DNA of 64,000 bases, taken from assembly GCF_944324505.1 (NCBI RefSeq), contig NZ_CALUWO010000001.1, positions 248,001 to 312,000 on the forward strand, in the 5' to 3' direction. The notes under the pieces were generated by a model, which was not told the DNA's origin, made no database searches, and saw only the letters and a list, made by a program, of their open reading frames with translations. Of the stretch, positions 36,614-44,671 are shown piece after piece. Each line of letters opens with the position of its first letter. Within the stretch, counting starts at the first letter, position 1. Origin of the DNA: an uncultured Desulfovibrio sp. (lineage in GTDB: Bacteria; Desulfobacterota; Desulfovibrionia; Desulfovibrionales; Desulfovibrionaceae). The position numbers were made by a program, and so were the translations under genes.

Positions 36614-37405
36614 ATGAACTGGAAACTTTCCCTGCGTGCCTGTTCCGCCGGCGACAGCCTGCCCCTGGCCCCTGCCGCTACCGGCGGCCCCGCCGGCCTG
36701 CCGGCCCACCTTCTGCAGGACCCTGCCCTGCGTGACGTTCCCTTTCTGCCGGTGGGCACGGTTTTCCACCAGGAAGACGGCCCCGGGCTGGCGCGCGTCA
36801 CCGGCCATGTCTGGCTGCCTGCCTGCGGCGACGGCCACGCCCTGCGCTGCCCCCTGCTCACCGCCCTCACGGATCTGCCCGTGGGCGACGTGCTGCTGAC
36901 GCCGACCAAGACAGGGCGCAGCCTGGCCTGGATCACCCTGTCGGACAAGGGGTCCCTGGGCCTGCGCACGGATACCAGCGGCCCCGCCCTGGCCCAGATG
37001 GTGGCCGAGGCCCTGCCCCTCTGCCATACCCAGGGCTTTCTGCTGCCTGACGAACCGGCCCCCCTGCGCGCCCTGCTGACGGAACTGGCTCTGGGACAGG
37101 GCTATGACCTTATTCTGACCAGCGGCGGCACGGGCATCAGTCCGCGCGACATTTCGCCGCAGACCACGGCCGCCGTGCTGGACTACCCGCTGCCGGGCTT
37201 CAGCGTGGCCATGCTTACGGCCAGCCTGGCCGTGACGCCGCGCGCGGCCATTTCCCGTGCCGTGGCCGGCGTACTGGGGCAAAGCATCATCATCAACCTG
37301 CCGGGCAGCCTCAAGGCCGTCCGGGAAAACCTGGCCGCCGTTCTGCCTGCCCTTGGTCATGCCCTGGACAAGCTGCACGGCGATCCCGCCGACTGCGGAG
37401 GTTAA
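36614..37405 (+). CDS. Molybdopterin adenylyltransferase-like protein (MogA/MoaB) with N-terminal extension
   Basis: The C-terminal 165 residues form a MoaB/MogA-type domain that binds molybdopterin and transfers AMP to it. The motifs are LAWITLSDKGSLG, DTSGPAL, LILTSGGTGISPRDISPQTT and INLPGSLKAVREN. The first 95 residues are an extra domain rich in Gly and Pro with short beta-strand-like segments (PVGTVFHQED, ARVTGHVWLP) that I cannot assign. Single-domain MogA is about 195 aa, so this 263-aa form is long. It precedes the prenyltransferase by 6 nt. A role in molybdenum or tungsten cofactor synthesis is well supported by motifs. Confidence 0.88.
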   Translation: MNWKLSLRACSAGDSLPLAPAATGGPAGLPAHLLQDPALRDVPFLPVGTVFHQEDGPGLARVTGHVWLPACGDGHALRCPLLTALTDLPVGDVLLTPTKTGRSLAWITLSDKGSLGLRTDTSGPALAQMVAEALPLCHTQGFLLPDEPAPLRALLTELALGQGYDLILTSGGTGISPRDISPQTTAAVLDYPLPGFSVAMLTASLAVTPRAAISRAVAGVLGQSIIINLPGSLKAVRENLAAVLPALGHALDKLHGDPADCGG

Positions 37406-37411
37406 ACAGCC

Positions 37412-38275
37412 ATGTCATCCTGTCTGCATACGGCAGCGCTTTTCTGCCGCATGGTCAAAATCGAGCATTCCATCTTTGCCCTGCCCTGGGCCTGGGCCGG
37501 TGCCGTGCTTGCCGCCGGCGGCATGCCGCCCGTGCTGCCCGTGCTCTTCCTGACCATTGCCATGGTGGGCATCCGCTCCTTTGCCATGGGCTTCAACCGC
37601 ATTGCGGACCTGCCCTTTGACCGCGCCAATCCGCGCACCAGCGGCCGCCCCCTGGTGACTGGAGAAATCACCCTGGGCCGGGCATGGCTGCTGTGCGGCA
37701 TTTCGGCCCTGGTTTTCGTGGCGGCCTGCGCCTGCATCAACAGCATCTGCCTGTGGCTGTCCGTACCTGCCCTGCTCTTTGCCGGCGCCTACAGTCTGCT
37801 CAAGCGCTTCACGCCCCTGTGCCACTACTGGCTGGGCGCCACCCTGGGGCTTGCGCCGCTGGCCGGCTGGCTCAGCGTCTCCCCCCAGAATCTGGGCCTT
37901 CCGGCCATTCTGCTGTTCTTTGCCGTGACCCTGTGGGTGGGGGCCTTTGACATCTACTATGCCTTTCAGGACCTGGACTTTGATACGGAAGCCGGCCTGC
38001 ATTCCATCCCCGCCGCCTACGGCCCGGACACGGCCCTGACCATTGCCGGCTTTTCGCATATCATGACCTCCATCTTCCTGCTGCTGCTGGGCCTGGCTGC
38101 CGGTCTTTCGCTGGTATGGTACGCCTTCTGGCTGGGCATTTCCCTGCTGCTGCTGGTGGAGCACCGCATCATGCGCAGCCGCGATCTGAGCCGTGTGAAC
38201 ATGGCCTTCTTCACCCTCAACGGCATCATTGCGCCCCTGATTCTGGTGGGGGTGGTGCTGGGGCTGGTGCTGTAA
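37412..38275 (+). CDS. mqnP: UbiA-family prenyltransferase, probably menaquinone pathway (MqnP)
   Basis: This 287-aa integral membrane enzyme has about eight or nine helices and the two Asp-rich motifs that bind prenyl diphosphate through Mg: GFNRIADLPFDRANPRTSGR and AFQDLDFDTEAGLHSIP. The sequence around them resembles the UbiA-like enzymes of the futalosine menaquinone route (MqnP) rather than typical UbiA, but the distinction is by pattern. Anaerobic sulfate reducers use menaquinone, which fits. The stop is directly followed by the darP ATG. Confidence 0.85.
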   Translation: MSSCLHTAALFCRMVKIEHSIFALPWAWAGAVLAAGGMPPVLPVLFLTIAMVGIRSFAMGFNRIADLPFDRANPRTSGRPLVTGEITLGRAWLLCGISALVFVAACACINSICLWLSVPALLFAGAYSLLKRFTPLCHYWLGATLGLAPLAGWLSVSPQNLGLPAILLFFAVTLWVGAFDIYYAFQDLDFDTEAGLHSIPAAYGPDTALTIAGFSHIMTSIFLLLLGLAAGLSLVWYAFWLGISLLLLVEHRIMRSRDLSRVNMAFFTLNGIIAPLILVGVVLGLVL

Positions 38276-38815
38276 ATGGCCAGGAAACAGCGTTATCAAT
38301 GGCAGAACGGCGCCCCGGCAGAGGCGGAAGCCCCTCCCAGTCGTTCGGAAATGAAGCGGCGCAGCACGGCCCTGCAGAAGATGGGCGAGGAACTGGCCGC
38401 CCTGTCTCTTACTGCTCTGGACGCCATGCCCCTGACCCCGGACCTGCGCCAGGAACTGCACCTGCTCAAGCGCATCACCGATCATGAAGGCCGCCGCCGC
38501 CAGATGCAGTTCATTGGGCGGCTCATGCGCGAGCAGGACGCTCCGGCCATCCGGGAGGCACTGGATGCCCTGGCCGCGGGACACCGGGCCGATACGGCCC
38601 TGTTTCACCGGGCAGAGCAATGGCGCAGCCGCTTTCTTGAGGAAACGCCCCCGCGCCTTGCTGCCCTGCTGGATGCCTTTGTGGACAACTGCCCCGCCGC
38701 GGCTGCGCAGCGCGACCAGCTGGAGGACCTGATACACGCCGCCCGCCAGGAGCAGGGCGCCCCCCATGCCCATCGCGCCCTGTTTCGCCGCATCATGGAC
38801 TGCCTGCGCGGCTGA
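38276..38815 (+). CDS. darP: Ribosome biogenesis factor DarP (DUF615, YjgA)
   Basis: The 179-aa hydrophilic helical protein has the DUF615 signature PSRSEMKRRSTALQKMGEEL and LLKRITDHEGRRRQMQFIGR. DarP/YjgA associates with late 50S precursors and supports peptidyl-transferase centre maturation. The ATG is adjacent to the preceding stop without a gap. After it comes a large nested dyad (38829-38838 with 38898-38907). Confidence 0.88.
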   Translation: MARKQRYQWQNGAPAEAEAPPSRSEMKRRSTALQKMGEELAALSLTALDAMPLTPDLRQELHLLKRITDHEGRRRQMQFIGRLMREQDAPAIREALDALAAGHRADTALFHRAEQWRSRFLEETPPRLAALLDAFVDNCPAAAAQRDQLEDLIHAARQEQGAPHAHRALFRRIMDCLRG

Positions 38816-38828
38816 ACGGGCGGCTTCG

Positions 38829-38907
38829 GCCAGGCGTCCCCTGCCCTGTCTGCCCGGGAATACGCATGGTCCCCGGGACAGACGCCCCGGCAGTCCTGAC
38901 GCCTGGC
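38829..38907 (+). terminator. Large nested stem after darP
   Basis: The outer arms GCCAGGCGTC (38829-38838) and GACGCCTGGC (38898-38907) are perfect. An inner pair around CCCGGG (38845-38857 with 38871-38883, one bulge) extends the structure. No T-run follows directly, although T-rich sequence begins about 20 nt later. Confidence 0.5.
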
Positions 38908-38959
38908 GGTTGCCGATGCACAAATTTTTCCGGACGGCCATTTTTTCGTAAAAATCTTC

Positions 38960-38988
38960 TTGACCAAAACGGACAAGCCGCGTAGAAA
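38960..38988 (+). promoter_or_regulatory. Sigma70-type promoter of tRNA-Thr
   Basis: TTGACC (38960-38965) and TAGAAA (38983-38988) are separated by 17 nt. The tRNA begins 22 nt after the -10 box. Confidence 0.75.
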
Positions 38989-39009
38989 CATCTTCGTCAA
39001 CGACGGAAC

Positions 39010-39085
39010 GCCCTTGTAGCTCAGTCGGTAGAGTGCATCCTTGGTAAGGATGAGGTCACCAGTTCAATCCTGGTCAAGGGCTCCA
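39010..39085 (+). tRNA. tRNA-Thr (anticodon GGU)
   Basis: Acceptor stem GCCCTTG/CAAGGGC, D stem GCTC/GAGT, anticodon arm CATCC-TTGGTAA-GGATG (anticodon GGU, reading ACC and ACU) and T arm ACCAG-TTCAATC-CTGGT all pair. The CCA end is encoded at 39083-39085. A promoter and a terminator flank it. Confidence 0.97.
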
Positions 39086-39098
39086 GAAAAAAAAGAGA

Positions 39099-39125
39099 AC
39101 GCCTATCTCCGATAGGCGTTTTTTT
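39099..39125 (+). terminator. Terminator of tRNA-Thr
   Basis: AACGCCTATC pairs with GATAGGCGTT around a TCC loop and is followed by five more T. The A-run before the stem makes it potentially bidirectional. The next gene begins only 17 nt after it. Confidence 0.9.
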
Positions 39126-39141
39126 ATGCCCGGTGATTGTC

Positions 39142-39489
39142 ATGAATATCCCTGTTCCCGTAATGACCGTAGGCCTGCTGCTTCTTTCCAACGTCTTCAT
39201 GACCTTTGCCTGGTACGGGCACCTGCGCTACAAGAGTCTGGCCCTGCCCATTGTCATTCTGTCCAGCTGGGGCATTGCCCTGTTTGAATACATGCTCCAG
39301 GTACCGGCCAATCGCATCGGGCACGGCTACTTCTCCGCCGCGGAGCTGAAAACCATCCAGGAACTCATCTCCCTGACGGTGTTCTCCGTTTTTTCCGTCT
39401 TCTATCTGCACGAATCCCTGCGCTGGAACCATCTTGTGGGCTTTGGCCTCATCGTGCTGGCCTGCTGGGTCATTTTCAAGGAGTGGTAA
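39142..39489 (+). CDS. DUF486 (DMT-superfamily) small membrane protein
   Basis: The 115-aa protein has four predicted transmembrane helices and the DUF486 pattern: FMTFAWYGHLRYK, SWGIALFEYMLQVPANRIG, FSAAELKTIQEL and SLRWNHLVGFG. DUF486 proteins belong to the drug/metabolite transporter superfamily; no substrate is known. I chose ATG 39142; a GTG three codons upstream is possible. It lies just behind the tRNA-Thr terminator, so its promoter is not evident. AAGGAG for the next gene lies inside its 3' end. Confidence 0.85.
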   Translation: MNIPVPVMTVGLLLLSNVFMTFAWYGHLRYKSLALPIVILSSWGIALFEYMLQVPANRIGHGYFSAAELKTIQELISLTVFSVFSVFYLHESLRWNHLVGFGLIVLACWVIFKEW

Positions 39490-39490
39490 C

Positions 39491-40258
39491 GTGATCAGCC
39501 TTGGCACCATCATCATCTGCACCGGTGCGGCGTTGGTGGCCGGTTTTGTCGACTCCATCGCCGGGGGTGGCGGCCTCATTACCCTGCCGGCCCTGCTGCT
39601 GACCAATGTGCCGGCCCATGTGGCCCTTGGATCCAACAAGGTCAGCGCCGCGCTGGGTACCTGCATGGCTCTGGGTACCTTTGCCCGCAGCGGACTGGTG
39701 CTCTGGCGCCTGGCCCTGGTGGGGGTGGTCTTTTGCCTGGGGGGATCGGTGGTCGGTTCCCGCCTGACCTTTCTTTTTGACAATGCCATCCTGAGCAAGA
39801 TTCTTGTCTGCCTGCTGCCCCTGGGCATGCTGGCCACCCTGCTGCCCAAGAAGGACCTGACCCACAATGTGCAGGTGGAGCACGGCCTGCGTCTCTGGCT
39901 GCTCACGCCCCTGGTCTGCTTCTGCATCGGGGCCTATGACGGCTTTTATGGCCCCGGTACAGGCAGTTTCCTCATCCTTGCCCTGCACTTCATTGTGCGT
40001 GTGGGCCTGATTCAGGCCTCGGCCACGGCCAAGGTGCTCAACCTGTCCTCCAATTCCTCGGCGGCCGTGGTCTTTGTGCTGGCCGGCAAGGTCGCCTGGA
40101 CGCTGGCCCTGCCCATGGCCGCAGGCTCCATCCTCGGCAACTGGCTGGGCAGCCGCACGGCCATCCGCGTGGGACCGCAGGCCGTGCGCCGCTTTCTCAC
40201 CATCTCCCTGGGTCTGCTCTTCTGCACCCTGCTCTACGAATTCTTTGTGGTCCGCTAG
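39491..40258 (+). CDS. TauE/SafE-family sulfite/organosulfonate exporter-like membrane protein
   Basis: The 255-aa protein has about eight transmembrane helices and the family landmarks AGFVDSIAGGGGLITLPALL near the start and GAYDGFYGPGTGSFLILAL in the second half repeat. TauE/SafE proteins move sulfur-containing anions; the substrate here is unknown. The start is GTG 39491, with AAGGAG inside the end of the preceding gene. Linkage to DUF486 suggests a common transcript. Confidence 0.88.
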   Translation: MISLGTIIICTGAALVAGFVDSIAGGGGLITLPALLLTNVPAHVALGSNKVSAALGTCMALGTFARSGLVLWRLALVGVVFCLGGSVVGSRLTFLFDNAILSKILVCLLPLGMLATLLPKKDLTHNVQVEHGLRLWLLTPLVCFCIGAYDGFYGPGTGSFLILALHFIVRVGLIQASATAKVLNLSSNSSAAVVFVLAGKVAWTLALPMAAGSILGNWLGSRTAIRVGPQAVRRFLTISLGLLFCTLLYEFFVVR

Positions 40259-40314
40259 GACGGTCCACGGCAGGGGCGTGCCCTTTCTCCCTGCCCCATG
40301 GCCAGTCAGCACAA

Positions 40315-40341
40315 TTTATCTATTTATTTCAAATAGATAAA
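40315..40341. repeat. AT-rich perfect hairpin
   Basis: TTTATCTATTT (40315-40325) pairs perfectly with AAATAGATAAA (40331-40341) around a 5-nt loop, in the convergent gap between the TauE-like gene and the methyltransferase gene. Confidence 0.6.
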
Positions 40342-40394
40342 AATACAGACTACACATCCCCTTTGAAAGATACTTGCCGCATGGCCCGTGTCTT

Positions 40395-40484
40395 CCCTAA
40401 AAAAGCGCGTTGGGGGAAGGATGGGGGGCCTGGGGGGAAGGAAACAGCCCTTGCGCGCTAGCCAAGGGGGTTTCCTTCCCCCCG
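40395..40484. repeat. G-rich hairpin intergenic repeat, copy 2
   Basis: It contains GGGGGAAGGATGGGGGG, then the inverted pair GGGGGGAAGGAAAC (40432-40444) with GTTTCCTTCCCCCC (40470-40483). Order, spacing and base sequence match the copy at 3606-3698, including the preceding GTGTC and the AT-rich stretch upstream. Confidence 0.7.
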
Positions 40485-40503
40485 GAAAAACGATTTCGTC
40501 CCC

Positions 40504-41487
40504 CTAGTCCTCTGGTGCTGCGCTTTTCCCGCCTTCCGTCCGGTCGCCGCTGCCGGTGACCTCATGCACGGGATGCGCCATGCCCGGCTGCACCCGGTCT
40601 GCTGCCCCGCCCTCCAGAGAAAACGGCTTCCAGGGGCGAGTGCCGCCGGCCGCGTCCGCACGGTCACGCATGTCCCAGTACAGGGTAACGGCCGTGTCCG
40701 TCATGGTCATGACCATGGCCTGCCCGTTGCTCATGTCCCGGATGGCCTGCCGCACAACCGCCGCCCGCTGCGCGGGCACCTCCCGATACAGGGCCATGCG
40801 CCCAAGGCACCAGTCCGCCGCCTCATCGGGCGGCAGCTCCCAGTGCCAGCGTTCCTCGCGATAGGCAATGCGCGGACAGAAACCCAGCTGCCACAGACAG
40901 CTGAAGATGTAGGCGACCTGGGCGTCCTGCCCGCCTGCCGCGGCCGGGCGCTGGTCCTCTCCTTCCACCAGGGGACGCACCTGCTCCAGCAGATTGTTGT
41001 GCCGGCGGACACAGCCTTCCCACACGCAGTGCCGCCGTGCGCAGCGCAGCAGCTTCAGAAAACTGTCCAGATCGGCAATGGCCGGCGTCTTGCGGGCCAT
41101 GACCAGATCAAAGCCCTGCCGGAAAGGCGGGGCGTCCACATCCGCCGTGGCCCAGTCCTCGCACACAAATGTGGCATTGCGGCACGAGAGGGCCGCGGCC
41201 CGCTCACGGGCGGCCTGAATCATGGCCGGCGAAATATCGCAGCCCGTTACCGAGCGTACGCGCCCGGCCAGCGCCAGCGCATAGCCGCCGGCGCCACAGC
41301 CGATGTCCAGCACCGACGCCTGCTCCTCCGGCAGCTGCCACTGTGCCAGCTGCTGCAAGAAACCGCTGCTCGCTGCCGTCGGCAGCGGACGTCGGGCATG
41401 GTTCCGGGCCTCGCGATTCCAGAGGTCCTCCTGACGGCGGGGCGATACCCCGCGCACCCAGTGTTCCTTCAGATATGACCAGTCCAT
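40504..41487 (-). CDS. Class I SAM-dependent methyltransferase
   Basis: The 327-aa protein has the nucleotide-binding motif I VLDIGCGAGGYALALAG near residue 65, followed by the acidic residue of motif II (GCDISPAMIQAA). The second half contains WHWELPPDEAADWCLGRMAL and may hold the substrate site. The substrate is not recognisable. GGAAGGAA precedes ATG 41487; a longer in-frame start 24 codons upstream is rejected. The gene is divergent from the secreted GlcG-like protein. Confidence 0.85.
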   Translation of the reverse strand: MDWSYLKEHWVRGVSPRRQEDLWNREARNHARRPLPTAASSGFLQQLAQWQLPEEQASVLDIGCGAGGYALALAGRVRSVTGCDISPAMIQAARERAAALSCRNATFVCEDWATADVDAPPFRQGFDLVMARKTPAIADLDSFLKLLRCARRHCVWEGCVRRHNNLLEQVRPLVEGEDQRPAAAGGQDAQVAYIFSCLWQLGFCPRIAYREERWHWELPPDEAADWCLGRMALYREVPAQRAAVVRQAIRDMSNGQAMVMTMTDTAVTLYWDMRDRADAAGGTRPWKPFSLEGGAADRVQPGMAHPVHEVTGSGDRTEGGKSAAPED

Positions 41488-41561
41488 ATTTCCTTCCCCT
41501 TTCCGCCGCACGGGCGCTGCTGCGGCCCGCCGCCCTGCCCGTTTTCCCGGCCGGGACACAG

Positions 41562-41590
41562 TTGCCGCCGCAGGGCCGCAGTGCTATTCT
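41562..41590 (+). promoter_or_regulatory. Promoter for the GlcG/HbpS-like gene
   Basis: TTGCCG (41562-41567) and TATTCT (41585-41590) are 17 nt apart. A small dyad (GGAGC/GCTCC, about 41608-41622) lies in the leader. Confidence 0.5.
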
Positions 41591-41647
41591 TGTTCTGTTC
41601 CCGAAAGGAGCAATTCCGCTCCGGCGGGATAATGCAGGAGGTGCACA

Positions 41648-42130
41648 ATGAAACGTATCATCATGCTGGCCCTGGGTCTTCTGCTGCTGTCTTCCACGGC
41701 CTTTGCCAACGATGTGCAGAAGCAGCTGCCCGGCGATCTCACGCTGGAAGAAGCGCGCACCGTCATTGATGCCGCGCTGGTCAAGGCCCGTGCGCAGGGC
41801 GTGCCCATGAACATTGCCGTGGTGGACGCCGGCGGCAACCTCAAGGCCTTTGTGCGCCAGGACGGCGCCTTCCTCGGCAGCATCGATGTTTCCACCAAGA
41901 AGGCCATCACGGCCCGCTACTTCAACATGCCCACCTCCGCGCTGGGTGCCGCCGCGCAGCCCGGCAAGGAACTGTTCGGCATTGAAGCCACCAACGACGG
42001 TCTGGTCATTTTCGGTGGCGGCGAGCTGCTCATCCGCAACAATGTCATTGTGGGCGCCATCGGCGTCAGCGGCGGCAGTGTGGCGGAAGATACCAACGTG
42101 GCCAAGGCCGGCGCCGCAGCCATCAAGTAG
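41648..42130 (+). CDS. Secreted GlcG/HbpS-like protein
   Basis: The 160-aa precursor has a clear signal peptide (MKRIIMLALGLLLLSSTAFA) for export to the periplasm. The mature part is a GlcG/HbpS domain (formerly DUF336): LTLEEARTVIDAALVKA, MNIAVVDAGGNLKAF and VGAIGVSGGSVAEDTNVAKA. Some members of the family bind haem or corrinoids; others sit in glycolate or diol operons. AGGAGG lies 8 nt before the ATG. A terminator follows the gene, so it appears monocistronic. Confidence 0.88.
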   Translation: MKRIIMLALGLLLLSSTAFANDVQKQLPGDLTLEEARTVIDAALVKARAQGVPMNIAVVDAGGNLKAFVRQDGAFLGSIDVSTKKAITARYFNMPTSALGAAAQPGKELFGIEATNDGLVIFGGGELLIRNNVIVGAIGVSGGSVAEDTNVAKAGAAAIK

Positions 42131-42153
42131 CGCCGCTGTCTCCCGGCAAGCCC

Positions 42154-42186
42154 AGCGCCCGCCTTCGGCAGAAGACGGGCGCTTTT
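42154..42186 (+). terminator. Terminator of the GlcG/HbpS-like gene
   Basis: AGCGCCCG (42154-42161) pairs with CGGGCGCT (42176-42183), followed by TTTTG. Confidence 0.8.
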
Positions 42187-42265
42187 GTGTATGGACGGGC
42201 TGTCGCCTCCCGTACAGGGCCTACCGGCGCACGGAGGAACGCACCAGCCCGGAACAGTCCCGGAC

Positions 42266-43366
42266 TCAGGCGCGCAACGCCTGCCAGCCGGCTTCCACCT
42301 GTGCGGCAAAGGCGTCCAGAAAGTGCTGTGTGGAAAACCTGCTGGCGTGCGCATGCAGGCGCTGCGGATCAAAATCCTGCTCCCGCTGGAGGAATTCCTC
42401 TATGGCCGCCTGCAGGGCATCCTCGGTCTGTTCGGCAAAGAGCAGGCCCGTCTGCCCGGGCAGTACGGTCTCGGCCGCCCCTCCCCGTCCGTAGGCAATG
42501 ACCGGCACGCCGGCGGACATGGCCTCCACCGGAACGATGCCGAAGTCCTCCTCGCCGGGAAAAAGCAGCGCGCGGCTGCGGGCCATGACCTCGCGGACCC
42601 TGTCCGTCTCCTGCCGTCCCAGAAAGCGGACCGTCGGTCCGGCCTCGGCTTGCAGCCGGCGGCGCATTTCGCCATCGCCGATGACCACCAGCGGCAGATG
42701 CATCCGCGTGCAGACGCGCACGGCCAGATCCACCCGCTTGTACGCGGTGAGCCGGCCAAAGCAGAGAAAGTGCTCCCCTCCGGGAGCGCTGCGGGGTGTG
42801 AAGGTTTCCGTATCCACCGGCGGATGGACCACCTGGGCCTCGCGGCGCCAATATTTGCGTATGCGCCGGGCCACGTGCCGCGAATTGGCCAGCACGTGAT
42901 CCACGCGCTGGGCACTGAGCACATCCCATTGCCGCAGACGCGGCAGCAGCAAACGGGAAAGGGCGCGCGTCGCCGGGCCGGCATTCCGGAGGTAGACGGG
43001 CCAGTTGTCCCAGAGGTAGCGCATGGGCGAGTGACAGTAGCAGACGTGCAGGGCATCAGGCCGGGTGATGACCCCCTTGGCCGGGCCGGATTCACTGGAA
43101 ATGACCAGATCGTAGCCCGTAAGATCCAGCTGTTCCAGTGCCAGCGGCATGAGCGGCAGATACTTCTGGTAGAGGCGCTGGCTGTATGGCAGGGCGTTGA
43201 TGAAGGTGGTGTGCAGGGCATGACGCCGAAATTCCGGCAGCAGCGTTTCCGGACGGACCACATGCGTGAAGATGTCCGCCTGCGGATAGAGGCGGCACAG
43301 GGCTTCCAGCACCTTTTCCCCGCCCCCCATGGTGACGAGCCAGTAGTGAACAAGCGCGACGCGCAC
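42266..43366 (-). CDS. Glycosyltransferase family 4
   Basis: This 366-aa GT-B fold enzyme is likely to act on a surface polysaccharide or lipopolysaccharide. The N-terminus reads VALVHYWLVTMGGGEKVLEA with the Gly-rich acceptor loop. The C-terminal nucleotide-sugar site has FLCFGRLTAYKRVDLAV and LLFPGEEDFGIVPVEAMSAG with the E-x7-E motif. It resembles WbaZ-type mannosyltransferases, but the sugar is not certain. The start is GTG 43366. It follows fabZ by 5 nt. Confidence 0.88.
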   Translation of the reverse strand: MRVALVHYWLVTMGGGEKVLEALCRLYPQADIFTHVVRPETLLPEFRRHALHTTFINALPYSQRLYQKYLPLMPLALEQLDLTGYDLVISSESGPAKGVITRPDALHVCYCHSPMRYLWDNWPVYLRNAGPATRALSRLLLPRLRQWDVLSAQRVDHVLANSRHVARRIRKYWRREAQVVHPPVDTETFTPRSAPGGEHFLCFGRLTAYKRVDLAVRVCTRMHLPLVVIGDGEMRRRLQAEAGPTVRFLGRQETDRVREVMARSRALLFPGEEDFGIVPVEAMSAGVPVIAYGRGGAAETVLPGQTGLLFAEQTEDALQAAIEEFLQREQDFDPQRLHAHASRFSTQHFLDAFAAQVEAGWQALRA

Positions 43367-43371
43367 GGGTG

Positions 43372-43839
43372 TCAGGCCTTCGGACGGTCGCCGATGGCGG
43401 CGGTAATCTGCGCTTCGGCAGCCAGCTTGCCGTCAACATAGGCACGGGCGTCCATCTTGCACAGGCGCAGCTTCATGCGCGGATTGCTGCATTCCAGGTC
43501 CAGACGGTCGCCGGGCACCACCTGACGCCGGAACTTCACCCCGTCCAGCCCCGTGAACAGAAAGAGCTTGTCCGTCAGATCGCCCAGGCCGGATGCGGCC
43601 AGCAGGCCGCCGGTCTGCGCCAGCGCCTCCAGAATGAGCACACCGGGCATGATGGGCACACCGGGGAAATGCCCCTGAAAGAACGGCTCGTTCATGGTCA
43701 CATTCTTGTAGGCGCGGATATGGGAATGGGGCACGCACTCCACCACGCGATCCACCAGCAGAAAAGGATAGCGATGGGGCAAGATGCTGAGGATGCGCTG
43801 TATGTCCATGGTAATGGGAGTCTGGCTTTCTTCGGACAT
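43372..43839 (-). CDS. fabZ: 3-hydroxyacyl-[acyl-carrier-protein] dehydratase FabZ
   Basis: FabZ dehydrates 3-hydroxyacyl-ACP in fatty-acid elongation and shares its substrate with lipid A synthesis. The 155-aa hotdog-fold protein has [13 protein letters not shown] and the active site [18 protein letters not shown] with His57 and Glu71. AAAGGAG precedes the ATG. The skp terminator separates it from skp, and the glycosyltransferase follows directly. Confidence 0.96.
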   Translation of the reverse strand: MSEESQTPITMDIQRILSILPHRYPFLLVDRVVECVPHSHIRAYKNVTMNEPFFQGHFPGVPIMPGVLILEALAQTGGLLAASGLGDLTDKLFLFTGLDGVKFRRQVVPGDRLDLECSNPRMKLRLCKMDARAYVDGKLAAEAQITAAIGDRPKA

Positions 43840-43960
43840 TGCTGTCTCCTTTGGTCAGGAAAAAATTGCCCATGGCGGCTTCTGGCAGACGCCACGGCGG
43901 GTATGACGGGGCGAGTATACTCCCTGCCGCACAGCGAGACAAGCGCCGGCCCGCGGCCAT

Positions 43961-43987
43961 AAAAAAGGCCCCCGACAGGCGGGGGCC
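43961..43987 (-). terminator. Terminator of skp
   Basis: On the minus strand GGCCCCCG and CGGGGGCC pair around a 5-nt loop and are followed by TTTTTT, 28 nt after the skp stop. Confidence 0.9.
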
Positions 43988-44014
43988 ATGACATGACGAT
44001 AGCGGAGCAGCGCC

Positions 44015-44548
44015 CTACTTGGCCGCGCCCTTTTCCTTGTAAATCTTGTTCACTTCGGCCAGAACGTCGGCCGTGAGGTCCATGGACTGATCAGCGTACA
44101 GCACGCCACCGGCGGTGATGTCCACCACAAAGGTATAGCCCTTGCGCTTGGCCACTTCATAGGTGGCATTGAAGACCATGGTCACCATGTCCTGGCGCAG
44201 CTTCACTTCTTCCTGCTCCACCTTGCGCATGAAGTTGCGGGTCTTCTGGTCCAGTTCCTGCTTGGACTTGATGAAGGCCAGCTTCTTGTCATCGCCGACC
44301 TTGGGTCCCTTGAGGCTTTCGGCCTTTTTCTTCAGGGCTTCACCCTGTTTTTCCAGCTCTTCCTTTTCCTTGCCGAACTTCTTTTCCATCTGGGCCTTGG
44401 CCGCCTTGGCCGGTTCGCTCTGGGTGGCCACGGCCTGCATGTCCACCACACCGATCTTGGTGGTCAGCGGTGCAGCAGTGTCAGCGGCAAAGGCCGTACC
44501 CAGCAGAAGAAGGCTGAGAGCAAGGGACAGAAAAAGGACTTTACGCAT
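44015..44548 (-). CDS. skp: Periplasmic chaperone Skp/OmpH family
   Basis: The 177-aa precursor has a signal peptide (MRKVLFLSLALSLLLLGTAF) with cleavage after AFA. The mature protein begins with KIGVVDMQAVATQSEPAKAA and continues into long charged helices (KEKEELEKQGEALKKKAESL), which form the trimeric jellyfish-like chaperone holding unfolded outer-membrane proteins. GGGGAG precedes ATG 44548; an in-frame ATG 31 codons upstream gives an odd Cys-rich leader and is rejected. Its place after bamA fits its role. Confidence 0.92.
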   Translation of the reverse strand: MRKVLFLSLALSLLLLGTAFAADTAAPLTTKIGVVDMQAVATQSEPAKAAKAQMEKKFGKEKEELEKQGEALKKKAESLKGPKVGDDKKLAFIKSKQELDQKTRNFMRKVEQEEVKLRQDMVTMVFNATYEVAKRKGYTFVVDITAGGVLYADQSMDLTADVLAEVNKIYKEKGAAK

Positions 44549-44671
44549 GAGAAACTCCCCGGTGAGTAATATAAGGTCAACTATGTCTACGCAGCACGAC
44601 CGGCAGGTCGCCTTTGTCCTGTGCACAGTACAGGCCCGCATCCCGCGTGATATGCGGGCTGAGAGCGGTTA

